From an uncultured Draconibacterium sp. (lineage in GTDB: Bacteria > Bacteroidota > Bacteroidia > Bacteroidales > Prolixibacteraceae), in contig NZ_CAJXTC010000031.1 in NCBI RefSeq assembly GCF_913060805.1, positions 1-64,000 of the forward strand: a stretch of DNA of 64,000 nucleotides. The letters are read 5' to 3'. The notes under the pieces were generated by a model that saw only the letters and a program-made list of their open reading frames with translations, had not been told where the DNA came from and ran no database searches. Both the position numbers and the translations under genes were made by a program. Numbering within the stretch: position 1 is the stretch's first letter; every line of letters begins with the position of its first letter. Below, in pieces: positions 45,944 to 55,572 of this stretch.

Positions 45944-45984
45944 GGGTGAGAAGCTTGTTGTAGGACAGGTGTCTCACCTTTTTT
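45944..45984 (+). terminator. Terminator after adk
   Basis: Stem ggtgaga (45945-45951) / tctcacc (45972-45978) followed by T6, with a long 20-nt loop. Confidence 0.65.
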
Positions 45985-45991
45985 ATATTTG
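45984..45991 (+). promoter_or_regulatory. Putative -7 box for obgE
   Basis: TATATTTG (TAnnTTTG) 27 nt before the obgE ATG, overlapping the T-run of the preceding terminator. No good -33 element seen. Confidence 0.45.
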
Positions 45992-46017
45992 TAAAGTTAA
46001 CGAACAGGAAAAATCAG

Positions 46018-47007
46018 ATGGCAGAGACCAATTTTGTTGATTACGTAAGAATTCATTGTCAGTCGGGGAACGGAGGTTCCGGCTCGGCGCACCTGCGCAG
46101 GGAAAAATTTGTGGCCAAAGGTGGCCCCGATGGTGGCGATGGTGGTCGTGGTGGCCATATTATCCTTGTAGGTAATGAGCAGATGTGGACATTGCTGCAT
46201 CTGAAATTCCGGAAACACATTAAGGCCGGACACGGCGAACCGGGCGGGAAGCAGCGTAGTACCGGTGCCGATGGTGAAGATATTTACCTGGAAGTGCCGC
46301 TGGGAACTGTGGCCCGCGATGTGGAAACCGGTGAATTCCTGTTTGAAATTACAAAACACGGCGAAGAACAAATTCTGATGAAAGGTGGCCGTGGAGGTTT
46401 GGGAAACGATCATTTTAAAACGTCTACCCACCAAACACCTCGTTTTGCACAACCCGGCGAAGAAGGTGTAGAGGGCTGGAAAATACTGGAGCTAAAAGTA
46501 CTGGCCGACGTTGGTTTGGTTGGCTTTCCAAGTGCCGGAAAATCAACACTGTTGTCGGTGGTTTCGGCGGCAAAACCTAAAATTGCCGATTATCCGTTTA
46601 CCACGCTTGTGCCAAATTTAGGAATTGTGGGGCATCGCGAACAACGTTCGTTTGTAATGGCCGATATTCCAGGAATTATTGAAGGAGCGCACGAAGGACG
46701 TGGTTTGGGACTGCGCTTTTTACGGCACATCGAACGAAACTCGATGCTTTTGTTTATGGTTCCGGCCGATAGTAAAGACCACCTAAAAGAATACAAAATA
46801 TTGCTCAACGAGCTCGAAAAATACAATCCTGAATTACTAGACAAACAGCGCTTTTTAACCATCAGTAAAGCCGACATGCTGGACGAGGAGCTGATGACGG
46901 AAATCAGCAGCGAATTGGGTGATATTCCGCACTTGTTTTTTTCTGCCGTTTCAGGGTTTAATATTCAACAATTAAAAGACCGAATCTGGGAAATTTTAAA
47001 TAGTTAA
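46018..47007 (+). CDS. obgE: GTPase Obg (CgtA)
   Basis: 50S-associated GTPase, 329 residues. N-terminal Gly-rich Obg fold: [32 protein letters not shown] domain with [50 protein letters not shown] and a TISKADM (NKxD variant, TKxD-like) site. The short form without a C-terminal OCT domain. 1-nt overlap with the next gene. Confidence 0.96.
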   Translation: MAETNFVDYVRIHCQSGNGGSGSAHLRREKFVAKGGPDGGDGGRGGHIILVGNEQMWTLLHLKFRKHIKAGHGEPGGKQRSTGADGEDIYLEVPLGTVARDVETGEFLFEITKHGEEQILMKGGRGGLGNDHFKTSTHQTPRFAQPGEEGVEGWKILELKVLADVGLVGFPSAGKSTLLSVVSAAKPKIADYPFTTLVPNLGIVGHREQRSFVMADIPGIIEGAHEGRGLGLRFLRHIERNSMLLFMVPADSKDHLKEYKILLNELEKYNPELLDKQRFLTISKADMLDEELMTEISSELGDIPHLFFSAVSGFNIQQLKDRIWEILNS

Positions 47008-47699
47008 TGGAATTATTGCAACGAATACTGGAACTGGATAAAGATCTGTTTTTATTTCTGAATGGCTTACATAATGGTTTTTGGGATCCTGTTATGGTGA
47101 TGATTACACGACAGGAAATCTGGATCCCGTTCTTTGCCAGCATTTTATTTTATATCGTAAAAAATTATCGAAGCAAAACCATTTTAATCCTTATTACTTT
47201 GGGCGTCCTCATAGCGGTAACCGATCAGTTTTCAGGATTAATAAAAGATACGTTTGAGCGTTTTCGTCCGGTACACGATCCGTTTATTTCACATTTGGTG
47301 CATGAGGTAATGGGTAAAGGCGGCCCTTATGGTTTTGTCTCGGCGCATGCTGCCAACTCGGTGGCCATGTTGGTGCTTATATCCCGCACATTCAAAAACC
47401 GCACGTTTTATTTTTTAATGCTGTCGTGGGTGCTTGTGTTTTGTTATTCACGCATTTATGTAGGCGTGCATTATCCGCTCGATCTTATTTGCGGTGGACT
47501 TGTGGGTTGGCTGATTGGTTGGGGTTTGTACCGGCTGATGATGTTTGTAGAAAACCATTTCTTTTTTGGGCGTTCCCCGAAAATTGAAAAAACGGCACTT
47601 TCGGCAAAAGCTGCCAGAACCATGATTTTAATCTATTCGGTACTGTTGTGTACTGTGTTGGTTGCTGTTCTAATTCTCCGTCACTACAATAAGTTATAA
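47007..47699 (+). CDS. PAP2-family membrane phosphatase
   Basis: 230 residues with about six hydrophobic segments. The three acid-phosphatase motifs are visible: KDTFERFRP (KxxxxxxRP), GFVSAHAANSVAM (the PSGH-like motif, here SAHA) and SRIYVGVHYPLDLICG (SRxxxxxHxxxD). A lipid phosphatase (undecaprenyl or phosphatidyl) is likely. Overlaps obgE by 1 nt and is directly followed by the mutS-like gene with no gap, so the three are co-translated. Confidence 0.9.
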   Translation: MELLQRILELDKDLFLFLNGLHNGFWDPVMVMITRQEIWIPFFASILFYIVKNYRSKTILILITLGVLIAVTDQFSGLIKDTFERFRPVHDPFISHLVHEVMGKGGPYGFVSAHAANSVAMLVLISRTFKNRTFYFLMLSWVLVFCYSRIYVGVHYPLDLICGGLVGWLIGWGLYRLMMFVENHFFFGRSPKIEKTALSAKAARTMILIYSVLLCTVLVAVLILRHYNKL

Positions 47700-49478
47700 A
47701 TGAGCGAACCGGCCCGGCTTTATTACGAAAAACTTTTGTTTTACACCGACGAATTGCAGCGTGTATCGGCAAAAGTAAAACGTTTTGCCTGGTATCGTTT
47801 TGTCGCTTTTGTTGCAATATTTCTCCCGCTTATTATTCTTGGTTGGCAAATCGCTACCCTGTATTCCACGCTTCCGCTTATTGTGCTGTTCTTTTACCTC
47901 ATTAAAAGAAATCTTCAACTCGATAAAATAAAGCAAACGCTTGTTGTTAAAACAAGGTTGCTGGAGGATGAATTGAAAGCTTTGGATCATTCGTTCCTGC
48001 ATTTTGAAAATGGTGAGCAGTTTCTAAATGCAGAACATCCGTTTGCTTACGATCTTGATTTGTTTGGTGAAGGATCGTTGTTTCAGTATTTAAGCCGAAC
48101 GGCGACTGTTGAAGGTCGTCAGTGTTTGGCAGGTTGGTTGCAAAAGCCGCTACAGGAAAAAGTGGAAATCGAGCAGCGTCAGGAAGCTATTAAGGAATTG
48201 GCAGAGATGCCTTTGTGGCGAATCGATTTTTTAACCGAAGGAAATCTGTTTCAGGAATCGGAAGCGCAGTATAATGAAATTCGAAACTGGTCGAAAATGG
48301 AGCTCGGTTTGGATCGGTCGAACCTGTTGAAATGGTTGATTTGTATCGTTCCGGCAATAACTATGTTGGCTGCAATTCCTGCAATACTGGGATTGAGTAA
48401 TTTTTATCTGGTGGCGATGGTTTTTGTGCAGTTCCTTCTTTTGTTTGCCTGGACAAAACGGGTGAATTATTACTTCGCTTTTTTTGGCCGCAAGTCTGAC
48501 TTGCTGGCCAAATATATGCAACTGTTGAGGATGATCGAGGAGAAGGAATTCCAATCTCCGTATTTGCGCGAATTAAAGAAAAAAGTAACCGAGCCTTCAG
48601 CCGGGAAAATTTTTGGCGAGCTAAAAAGTTTGGTGAAAGAATTTGAATACCGCCAAAACATTTTGGTTGGCGTGGTACTGAACGGACTTTTAACCTGGGA
48701 TATTCGTTGTGTATACAAACTTTGGAATTGGCACAAAACGAATCACAGCAGGTTGGCAGAGTGGCTCGAAATTATCGCACAGATGGATGCTTTTATCAGC
48801 CTGGCGAATTATGCCAATAACCACAGCGAATTTGTTTTTCCGGAAATTACGGACCTGGATTTTTTATTCTGTGCCACCGAATTGGGGCATCCGCTGCTGA
48901 AAAAAGACAAGCGGGTAAACAATGATATTGAAATTGAGGGCTGGTCGAAAATAATGATCGTTACCGGTGCAAATATGGCCGGGAAAAGTACCTTTTTGCG
49001 CACCGTGGGAACGAACATTTTGCTGGCCGAAATTGGTGCGCCTGTTTGTGCTACCTCGATGAAAATAAGGCCGGTTGATTTGTATACTAACATGCGAACC
49101 ACAGACTCGCTGCTAAAAGACGAGTCGTATTTCTTTGCCGAATTAAAAAGGATTAAAGCTGTGCTTGATCGATTGGCCGCGGGCGAGCAGATCTTCGTTA
49201 TTCTGGACGAAATGCTGAAAGGAACCAATTCGGTTGATAAACTGAATGGCTCGAAAGAACTGGTACGAAAACTTGCTCAGCATCAGTGTGCAGCAATGAT
49301 TGCCACACATGACCTTAAGTTGAGCGATATGGAAAAGGAGCTTCCGAAGCAAGTCTTCAATAAGTGTTTCGAAATCCGCATTGAAAACAACGAGCTGATT
49401 TTCGACTACAAACTCTCGGATGGCGTTACCCAAACCATGAATGCCACTTTCCTGATGAAAAAAATGGGAATTATTTAA
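47700..49478 (+). CDS. Membrane-associated MutS-family ATPase
   Basis: 592 residues. The C-terminal ATPase is MutS domain V: Walker A GANMAGKSTFLRTVG (about 423-437), DLYTNMRTTDSLLKDESYFFAELKRIK, Walker B FVILDEMLKGTNS, and the switch/H-loop IATHDL. The usual mismatch-reading and connector domains are missing. Instead there are at least two N-terminal hydrophobic segments (residues about 27-65) and a second pair (about 216-255). Probably not a mismatch repair protein. Co-translated with a PAP2 phosphatase. Function unknown. Confidence 0.85.
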   Translation: MSEPARLYYEKLLFYTDELQRVSAKVKRFAWYRFVAFVAIFLPLIILGWQIATLYSTLPLIVLFFYLIKRNLQLDKIKQTLVVKTRLLEDELKALDHSFLHFENGEQFLNAEHPFAYDLDLFGEGSLFQYLSRTATVEGRQCLAGWLQKPLQEKVEIEQRQEAIKELAEMPLWRIDFLTEGNLFQESEAQYNEIRNWSKMELGLDRSNLLKWLICIVPAITMLAAIPAILGLSNFYLVAMVFVQFLLLFAWTKRVNYYFAFFGRKSDLLAKYMQLLRMIEEKEFQSPYLRELKKKVTEPSAGKIFGELKSLVKEFEYRQNILVGVVLNGLLTWDIRCVYKLWNWHKTNHSRLAEWLEIIAQMDAFISLANYANNHSEFVFPEITDLDFLFCATELGHPLLKKDKRVNNDIEIEGWSKIMIVTGANMAGKSTFLRTVGTNILLAEIGAPVCATSMKIRPVDLYTNMRTTDSLLKDESYFFAELKRIKAVLDRLAAGEQIFVILDEMLKGTNSVDKLNGSKELVRKLAQHQCAAMIATHDLKLSDMEKELPKQVFNKCFEIRIENNELIFDYKLSDGVTQTMNATFLMKKMGII

Positions 49479-49815
49479 TTGTTTAAAGCGGGCTGGCCTG
49501 TGGTTTACTGAAATCTGTAAGCCAATATTTTGTCGTAATAGCTTCCGGTTTTAGCCTTGCGAATTCTTGCAAAGGTTTTCATGTAGGATGTCGTCTTCGC
49601 CCGCTCATACTCCTAATTTTATCCACACTTTTTCAACGGTTGATTGTTAGTTATTGCACGCGCGAAACCCCTTGGTAAGTGTAGGATTTGATTATATTTG
49701 TGACAATTGGGTAAATTCTGTGTTTTTTAGATAGAAAACCAAACCCCGCAAGCGCAAAACCGTTGAAAACACAGAGTTTATTAAAATTTCGAAAGTTGAT
49801 TCTGGAGATTGAAGT
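49479..49815. other. Non-coding region before parE
   Basis: 337 bp with no gene. A putative -7 box TATATTTG sits at 49693-49700, giving a leader of roughly 110 nt for parE. No RNA family recognised. Confidence 0.45.
49693..49700 (+). promoter_or_regulatory. Putative -7 box for parE-parC
   Basis: TATATTTG fits TAnnTTTG; a weak CTTG lies 18 bp upstream. Confidence 0.45.
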
Positions 49816-51651
49816 ATGAGCGCAAACTACGACGAAGGTGCAATTAAAACGTTAGACTGGCAGGAGCACATCCGGCGACGTCCGGGTATGTACATTGGTA
49901 AACTCGGTGACGGAACTTCTGCCGACGATGGTATTTATGTTTTGCTGAAAGAGGTAATGGATAACTCCATCGATGAGTTTATGATGGGGCATGGTAAAAA
50001 GATCATTGTCAATGTCGATCAGGATAGGGTAACTATCCGCGATTTTGGTCGTGGAATTCCCCTGGGAAAACTGGTTGATGTAGTGAGCAAAATGAATACC
50101 GGCGCAAAATACGATAACAAGGTTTTTAAAAAATCGGTGGGATTGAACGGTGTTGGTATTAAAGCCGTAAATGCCCTTTCAACCGATTTCACTATAAAAG
50201 CAATTCGCGAAGGCGTGGCTAAAGAAGTGTATTTTAGCCAGGGGGTTAAAACCGGCGAGAAAGATTTTAAAGATCTGGACGAGGAAAACGGAACCGAGGT
50301 GAGTTTTGTCCCCGATGTTGAGGTGTTCAAAAAGTATCGTTATATGAGCGATTATATCGTGAATATGATGAAAAACTATACCTTCCTGAATGCCGGGTTA
50401 ACTGTTGAATTTAATGGCGAAAGGTTTTATTCGCGCAACGGTTTACGCGACTTGCTGGAAGAGAACATGGATCACGACCCAATTTACCCAATTATACATC
50501 TCAGAGGCGAAGATATTGAAGTTGCCATAACACATGGTAATCAATACGGGGAGGATTATTATTCGTTTGTTAACGGTCAGCACACCACCCAGGGAGGGAC
50601 TCACTTACAGGCTTTTCGCGAAGTTTTAGTGAAAACGATCAGGGATTTCTACAAGAAGGATTTCGACCCGTCGGATATACGGGCATCGATCGTGGCGGCC
50701 GTTAGCATTAAAGTAGAAGAGCCTGTATTTGAGTCGCAAACCAAAACAAAACTAGGATCGAAAGATATTGGTCCCGATGGGCCGTCGGTACGTGCACACG
50801 TTGGTAATTTCCTGCAAACCGAGTTGGATAACTTTCTGCACAAAAACCACGAAGTTGCCGAAGTTCTGCTGAGACGCATCGTAGAATCGGAGCGCGAAAG
50901 AAAAGCAATTTCGGGCGTTAAAAAACTGGCCCGTCAACGCGCTAAAAAGGCCAACCTGCATAACAAAAAATTGCGCGACTGTCGTGTGCATTTTAATGAG
51001 AAACATGAGCGAAAAGAAGAATCGAGCATTTTTATAACCGAGGGAGATTCGGCAAGTGGATCGATCACAAAATCGCGCGATGTAAATACACAGGCCGTTT
51101 TTAGTTTGAAAGGAAAACCGCTGAACACCTTTGGCCTCACCAAAAAAGTGGTTTACGAAAACGAGGAATTCAACCTCTTGCAGGCGGCGCTGAATATTGA
51201 AGAAGGCATGGAAGACCTGCGTTACAACAACGTAATTATTGCTACCGATGCCGACGTTGACGGAATGCACATTCGTTTGCTGCTCATCACTTTCTTTTTG
51301 CAGTTTTTCCCTGAGTTGATTAAGAAGGGACATGTTTATATTTTGCAAACGCCGCTGTTCAGGGTGCGTAACAAGCAAAAAACATTCTACTGCTATTCGG
51401 AAGAAGAAAGAGTGAAAGCCATTAATAAACTGCGTGGCAAACCCGAAATAACCCGATTTAAAGGACTTGGTGAAATATCGCCCGATGAATTCAAACATTT
51501 CATCGGTAAAGATATCCGACTCGATCCGGTGCAAATGAAAAAGCACGAATCGGTGGCCGAAATGTTATCCTATTACATGGGAAAAAACACCCCCGACAGG
51601 CAGGAATTCATTATCGAAAACCTGTATGTTGAAAAAGACGAAGTGGAATAA
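49816..51651 (+). CDS. parE: DNA topoisomerase IV subunit B
   Basis: 611 residues. GHKL ATPase: [117 protein letters not shown]-terminal [13 protein letters not shown]. Assigned to ParE rather than GyrB because of the paired parC gene and the Bacteroidota-type sequence. 38 nt before parC. Confidence 0.93.
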   Translation: MSANYDEGAIKTLDWQEHIRRRPGMYIGKLGDGTSADDGIYVLLKEVMDNSIDEFMMGHGKKIIVNVDQDRVTIRDFGRGIPLGKLVDVVSKMNTGAKYDNKVFKKSVGLNGVGIKAVNALSTDFTIKAIREGVAKEVYFSQGVKTGEKDFKDLDEENGTEVSFVPDVEVFKKYRYMSDYIVNMMKNYTFLNAGLTVEFNGERFYSRNGLRDLLEENMDHDPIYPIIHLRGEDIEVAITHGNQYGEDYYSFVNGQHTTQGGTHLQAFREVLVKTIRDFYKKDFDPSDIRASIVAAVSIKVEEPVFESQTKTKLGSKDIGPDGPSVRAHVGNFLQTELDNFLHKNHEVAEVLLRRIVESERERKAISGVKKLARQRAKKANLHNKKLRDCRVHFNEKHERKEESSIFITEGDSASGSITKSRDVNTQAVFSLKGKPLNTFGLTKKVVYENEEFNLLQAALNIEEGMEDLRYNNVIIATDADVDGMHIRLLLITFFLQFFPELIKKGHVYILQTPLFRVRNKQKTFYCYSEEERVKAINKLRGKPEITRFKGLGEISPDEFKHFIGKDIRLDPVQMKKHESVAEMLSYYMGKNTPDRQEFIIENLYVEKDEVE

Positions 51652-51689
51652 GAGCCTCAAATAAAGTACGATAAATTTCAGAGAGAAGA

Positions 51690-54344
51690 ATGTCAAAAGA
51701 GAATTTAAATCAGGAAGAAATTCAGGACGATAGTGTAAAAGAGGAAGTAATCTACCTCTCGGGCATGTACCGCGACTGGTTTTTGGATTATGCCTCGTAT
51801 GTAATACTCGAGCGGGCGGTTCCGTACATTAACGACGGACTAAAACCTGTGCAGCGGCGTATTATGCATGCCATGCGCGAAATGGATGATGGACGCTACA
51901 ACAAGGTGGCGAACATTATAGGGCAAACCATGCAATATCACCCGCACGGAGATGCATCGATCGGTGATGCCATTGTGCAGATCGGGCAGAAAGAATTACT
52001 GATCGATTCGCAGGGAAACTGGGGTAATATTCTTACCGGCGACGGAGCGGCAGCACCTCGTTACATTGAAGCCCGCCTGACTAAGTTTGCTTTGGAAGTA
52101 CTTTTCAATCCGAAAACTACCGAATGGAAACTGTCTTACGACGGTCGTAAAAAAGAGCCGATAACACTTCCGGTAAAATTCCCGCTATTGTTGGCACAGG
52201 GAGTTGACGGAATTGCGGTTGGTCTGGCATCGAAAATGTTTCCACACAACTTTAACGAGCTGCTCGATGCTTCAATAAATTACCTCCGTGGAAAAGATTT
52301 TGAAATATATCCCGACTTTCCAACGGGCGGTTCGGCCGATTTTAGCAAATACAACGATGGGCTGCGTGGTGGTTCGGTAAAAGTGCGTGCAAAAATCGAA
52401 AAGCGCGACAATAAAACCTTGGTGATAAACGAGGTGCCTTATGGCAAAACAACCACAACGCTGATTGAATCGATTATTAAGGCCAACGACAAAGGAAAAA
52501 TCAAAGTAAAAAAGATTGACGATAACACGGCCGAGCATGTTGAAATACTGGTTCATCTGGCAGCGGGTGTTTCGTCGGATAAAACCATCGATGCGCTTTA
52601 TGCATTTACCGATTGCGAAGTTTCGTTGTCGCCAAATGCCTGTATCATCGAAAATGATAAGCCGCATTTTATTGGCGTTTCCGAAATTCTGAGACGTTCG
52701 GCCGACTCAACAAAAGCCTTGCTGAAACTCGAGCTTGAAATTCGCAAATCGGAACTGGAAGAACAGTGGCATTTTTCTTCGCTGGAGAAAATATTTATCG
52801 AAGAGCGCATTTACAAGGATAAAAAATTCGAGGATTCGGAAAACATGGATCAGGCGGTGGCACACATCGACAAGCGACTCGATCCGTGGAAACCACAACT
52901 GAAACGCGAAATTACACGCGAAGATATTCTGAAACTGATGGAAATTCGTATGGCCCGCATCCTGAAATTTAACAAGGATAAAGCCAACGATTTATTGAAA
53001 TCGATTGAAGATGAAATTGCCGAGGTGGAGCATAATATCGAAAACATTGTTGATTTCACCATCGAGTGGTTTAAACACCTGAAAAAGAAATACGGAAAAG
53101 GCAAGGAGCGCAAAACGGAGATCCGCAGTTTCGAAAATATTGTGGCCTCGAAAGTGGTGGTGAAAAACGAAAAACTGTATGTCGACCGTAAGGAAGGCTT
53201 TATGGGAACCTCGCTTCGGAAAGAAGAATTTGTTTGCGATTGTTCGGATATCGACGACATAATTGTTTTCCGACGCGATGGATCGTATTTTATCACCAAA
53301 GTTTCGGATAAAGCTTTTATCGGCAAAAACATTTTGCACCTGGCCGTTTTTAAGAAAAATGATAAACGCACCATTTATAACGTGGTGTATAAAGATGGCG
53401 AATCGGGCAATTTCTATATGAAACGCTTTTTTGTTACGGGCGTAACCCGCGACAAAGAGTACAACCTTACAAAGGAAACCAGGGGCTCGCGCATCGTTTA
53501 TTTCTCGGCTAACCCGAATGGCGAAGCTGAAATTTTACGCGTAGTTCTGAAACCGAAACCGCGACTTAAAAAGCTTGTTTTTGAAGAAGACCTCAGTGAG
53601 CTGGCTATTAAAGGCCGCCAGTCGATGGGAAATATTCTCAGCAAAAACGACATTCATAAAATTACGCTCAAAGAAAGAGGCGTGTCAACTCTTGGAGGTC
53701 GTAAAATCTGGTTCGATTCGGATGTGCTGCGTCTGAATGCCGATAGCCGCGGAACTTTCTTAGGTGAATTTTCGGGCGAAGACAAAATTCTGGTTATCTA
53801 CAAAAGCGGCGAGTTCCAGTTGTATAATTACGATTTGAGCAACCACTTCCAGCAAGATATTCTGGTTATCGAGAAATTTGATCAACGTAAGATTTTGTCG
53901 GCGGTTTATTACGATGCCGACCAGAAATATTACTACGTGAAACGTTTTGAAATTGATGAACCGGAAGGAAAGCTGATACGTTTTATTGGCGATAACAACG
54001 ACAATAAACTGATTAGTTTAACCTGGGTGCATTATCCGCGTTTGGAGCTTACGTTTGGAGGAAAGAATGCTGAACGCGAAAACGAGATCATTGAGGTGGC
54101 TGAGTTTATCGGCGTAAAATCGTGGAAAGCAAAAGGTAAGCGTTTGAGTAATTACGAGGTGGATAATATAAAAGAAATTGAGCCGGTAATAAAAGATGAT
54201 TATGATCATCATGAAGAGGAAGAAGAGGAACAGCTGGAAGTTGAACCGGAAAGCAAGCCGGAGAAAAAGGAGGATATTGATGATGTTCCGTTTGAAGTAA
54301 ACCGGCCGAAAAAGGAAGATGACGGGCAGGGCTCTTTGTTTTAG
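51690..54344 (+). CDS. parC: DNA topoisomerase IV subunit A
   Basis: 884 residues. The catalytic tyrosine lies in APRYIEARLTKFA. Preceding motifs are VPYINDGLKPVQRRIMHAM and YHPHGDASIGDAIVQIGQ. The C-terminal half contains weak beta-pinwheel repeats and ends in an acidic, low-complexity tail (HHEEEEEEQLEVEPESKPEKKE) then FEVNRPKKEDDGQGSLF. Paired with parE; aroK follows 20 nt later. Confidence 0.93.
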   Translation: MSKENLNQEEIQDDSVKEEVIYLSGMYRDWFLDYASYVILERAVPYINDGLKPVQRRIMHAMREMDDGRYNKVANIIGQTMQYHPHGDASIGDAIVQIGQKELLIDSQGNWGNILTGDGAAAPRYIEARLTKFALEVLFNPKTTEWKLSYDGRKKEPITLPVKFPLLLAQGVDGIAVGLASKMFPHNFNELLDASINYLRGKDFEIYPDFPTGGSADFSKYNDGLRGGSVKVRAKIEKRDNKTLVINEVPYGKTTTTLIESIIKANDKGKIKVKKIDDNTAEHVEILVHLAAGVSSDKTIDALYAFTDCEVSLSPNACIIENDKPHFIGVSEILRRSADSTKALLKLELEIRKSELEEQWHFSSLEKIFIEERIYKDKKFEDSENMDQAVAHIDKRLDPWKPQLKREITREDILKLMEIRMARILKFNKDKANDLLKSIEDEIAEVEHNIENIVDFTIEWFKHLKKKYGKGKERKTEIRSFENIVASKVVVKNEKLYVDRKEGFMGTSLRKEEFVCDCSDIDDIIVFRRDGSYFITKVSDKAFIGKNILHLAVFKKNDKRTIYNVVYKDGESGNFYMKRFFVTGVTRDKEYNLTKETRGSRIVYFSANPNGEAEILRVVLKPKPRLKKLVFEEDLSELAIKGRQSMGNILSKNDIHKITLKERGVSTLGGRKIWFDSDVLRLNADSRGTFLGEFSGEDKILVIYKSGEFQLYNYDLSNHFQQDILVIEKFDQRKILSAVYYDADQKYYYVKRFEIDEPEGKLIRFIGDNNDNKLISLTWVHYPRLELTFGGKNAERENEIIEVAEFIGVKSWKAKGKRLSNYEVDNIKEIEPVIKDDYDHHEEEEEEQLEVEPESKPEKKEDIDDVPFEVNRPKKEDDGQGSLF

Positions 54345-54363
54345 CGAATAACAGAAGAAAACG

Positions 54364-54861
54364 ATGCGAGTATATTTGATTGGATACATGGGATGCGGGA
54401 AGTCGCGATTGGGACGCCTTTTGTCGGAACACATGGGCGTGCAGTTTGTCGACATGGACGATTACATTGAAGAAAGAAACTGCAAAACAGTGCCGCAGAT
54501 TTTTGCCGATCACGGCGAAGACGGATTCAGGGAAAGAGAGCGAAAAGCTTTGGAAGAACTGGCCGAGTTTACCGACATTATAATTGCTACCGGTGGAGGA
54601 GCACCTTGTTTCTTTGATAATATCGACCTGATGAATAAAACCGGGAAGACCGTATTTCTGAATATTGATCCGGCCATTCTTGCCGACCGTCTTATGAATT
54701 CGAAAACCGAACGACCATTGATTAAAGGAAAATCGCGTGAAGAACTGGTTGCTTTCATCGATGAAACATTAAAAAAACGCAAGCAATTTTATTCGCAGGC
54801 ACAATTTGAAATTACCGAACCCGATTTCAGTCTGGACCGGCTTCAGGAAATGATTTCGTAG
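54364..54861 (+). CDS. aroK: Shikimate kinase
   Basis: 165 residues. P-loop LIGYMGCGKSRLGRLLS, VDMDDYIEERNCKTVPQIFADHGEDGFRERE (shikimate site), IIATGGGAPCF and ERPLIKGK. Aromatic amino acid and folate precursor synthesis. Third gene of the parE-parC-aroK group. Confidence 0.96.
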   Translation: MRVYLIGYMGCGKSRLGRLLSEHMGVQFVDMDDYIEERNCKTVPQIFADHGEDGFRERERKALEELAEFTDIIIATGGGAPCFFDNIDLMNKTGKTVFLNIDPAILADRLMNSKTERPLIKGKSREELVAFIDETLKKRKQFYSQAQFEITEPDFSLDRLQEMIS

Positions 54862-55572
54862 TTCAAGTTCCCATAGTTTCTTCATCTACTTATATCGAAT
54901 TTATTAGAGCATGAAGGCTGGTTTATTGGGGTTATGATTTTACTATTCTACGCTTACCTTGGTATTGTTGCTTTTGTCTTTATGCCAGACGGGCAGTTCC
55001 TTTTGCATTCGATCAAAAGGAACTCCCGATTAATCGGGATCAAAAAATAACCTTTGCGTTTTTTCAATGGAACTAATTGGCCCGATTGACGGATTTTTGA
55101 CGAGCCCGCACAAAATTTGCCCCAAGGTCCGCCTTCGAGAAAAAGCGTGGAGAAAATTAATGGAGAGAACGTAAAGAAATCAAGTCTGTTTGACGATCGT
55201 TAGTCCTGAGGGACGAAGGGCTAAAAGGAGGAGTTTCTTGATTTTAGTGAAAGGAATTTATTTTTAGCTTTTTATCGTCAGCGGTGGCTTTTTTGAATCC
55301 TTTTTCAGCTAAAGGAAAAAGGATTTCCTGTCTGGAAAGACAATTTCAGAAGCAAGATGGAGAGCTATCGATTCTTTTTGTCTGATTAGCTCGAAACGTA
55401 ATGGCTTTTTAGAAATATTTTGTGCCTTGCATTCTCGCTAAATTGGCTTTAAATTAGCCTGATAATTGGTCAAATATCAATTTATAGGAAAATATTAGTC
55501 CTTAGATTTAAGTTGCCTGAAGGTCCTTTTGCCTTTTTACTTTTAACATTTGACTTGAAAAATAGAAGAAGC
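54862..55572. other. Non-coding region with several hairpins
   Basis: About 700 bp without a gene. It contains stem-loops at 54995-55024 (11-bp stem agttccttttg), a 14-bp palindrome cccgattaatcggg (55025-55038), and a hairpin at 55296-55325 (11-bp stem aatcctttttc). The region resembles scattered intergenic repeats of this phylum, based on recall rather than a search. Also holds a ccttttgcc-type stretch at 55525-55544 similar to 34879-34913. Confidence 0.5.
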
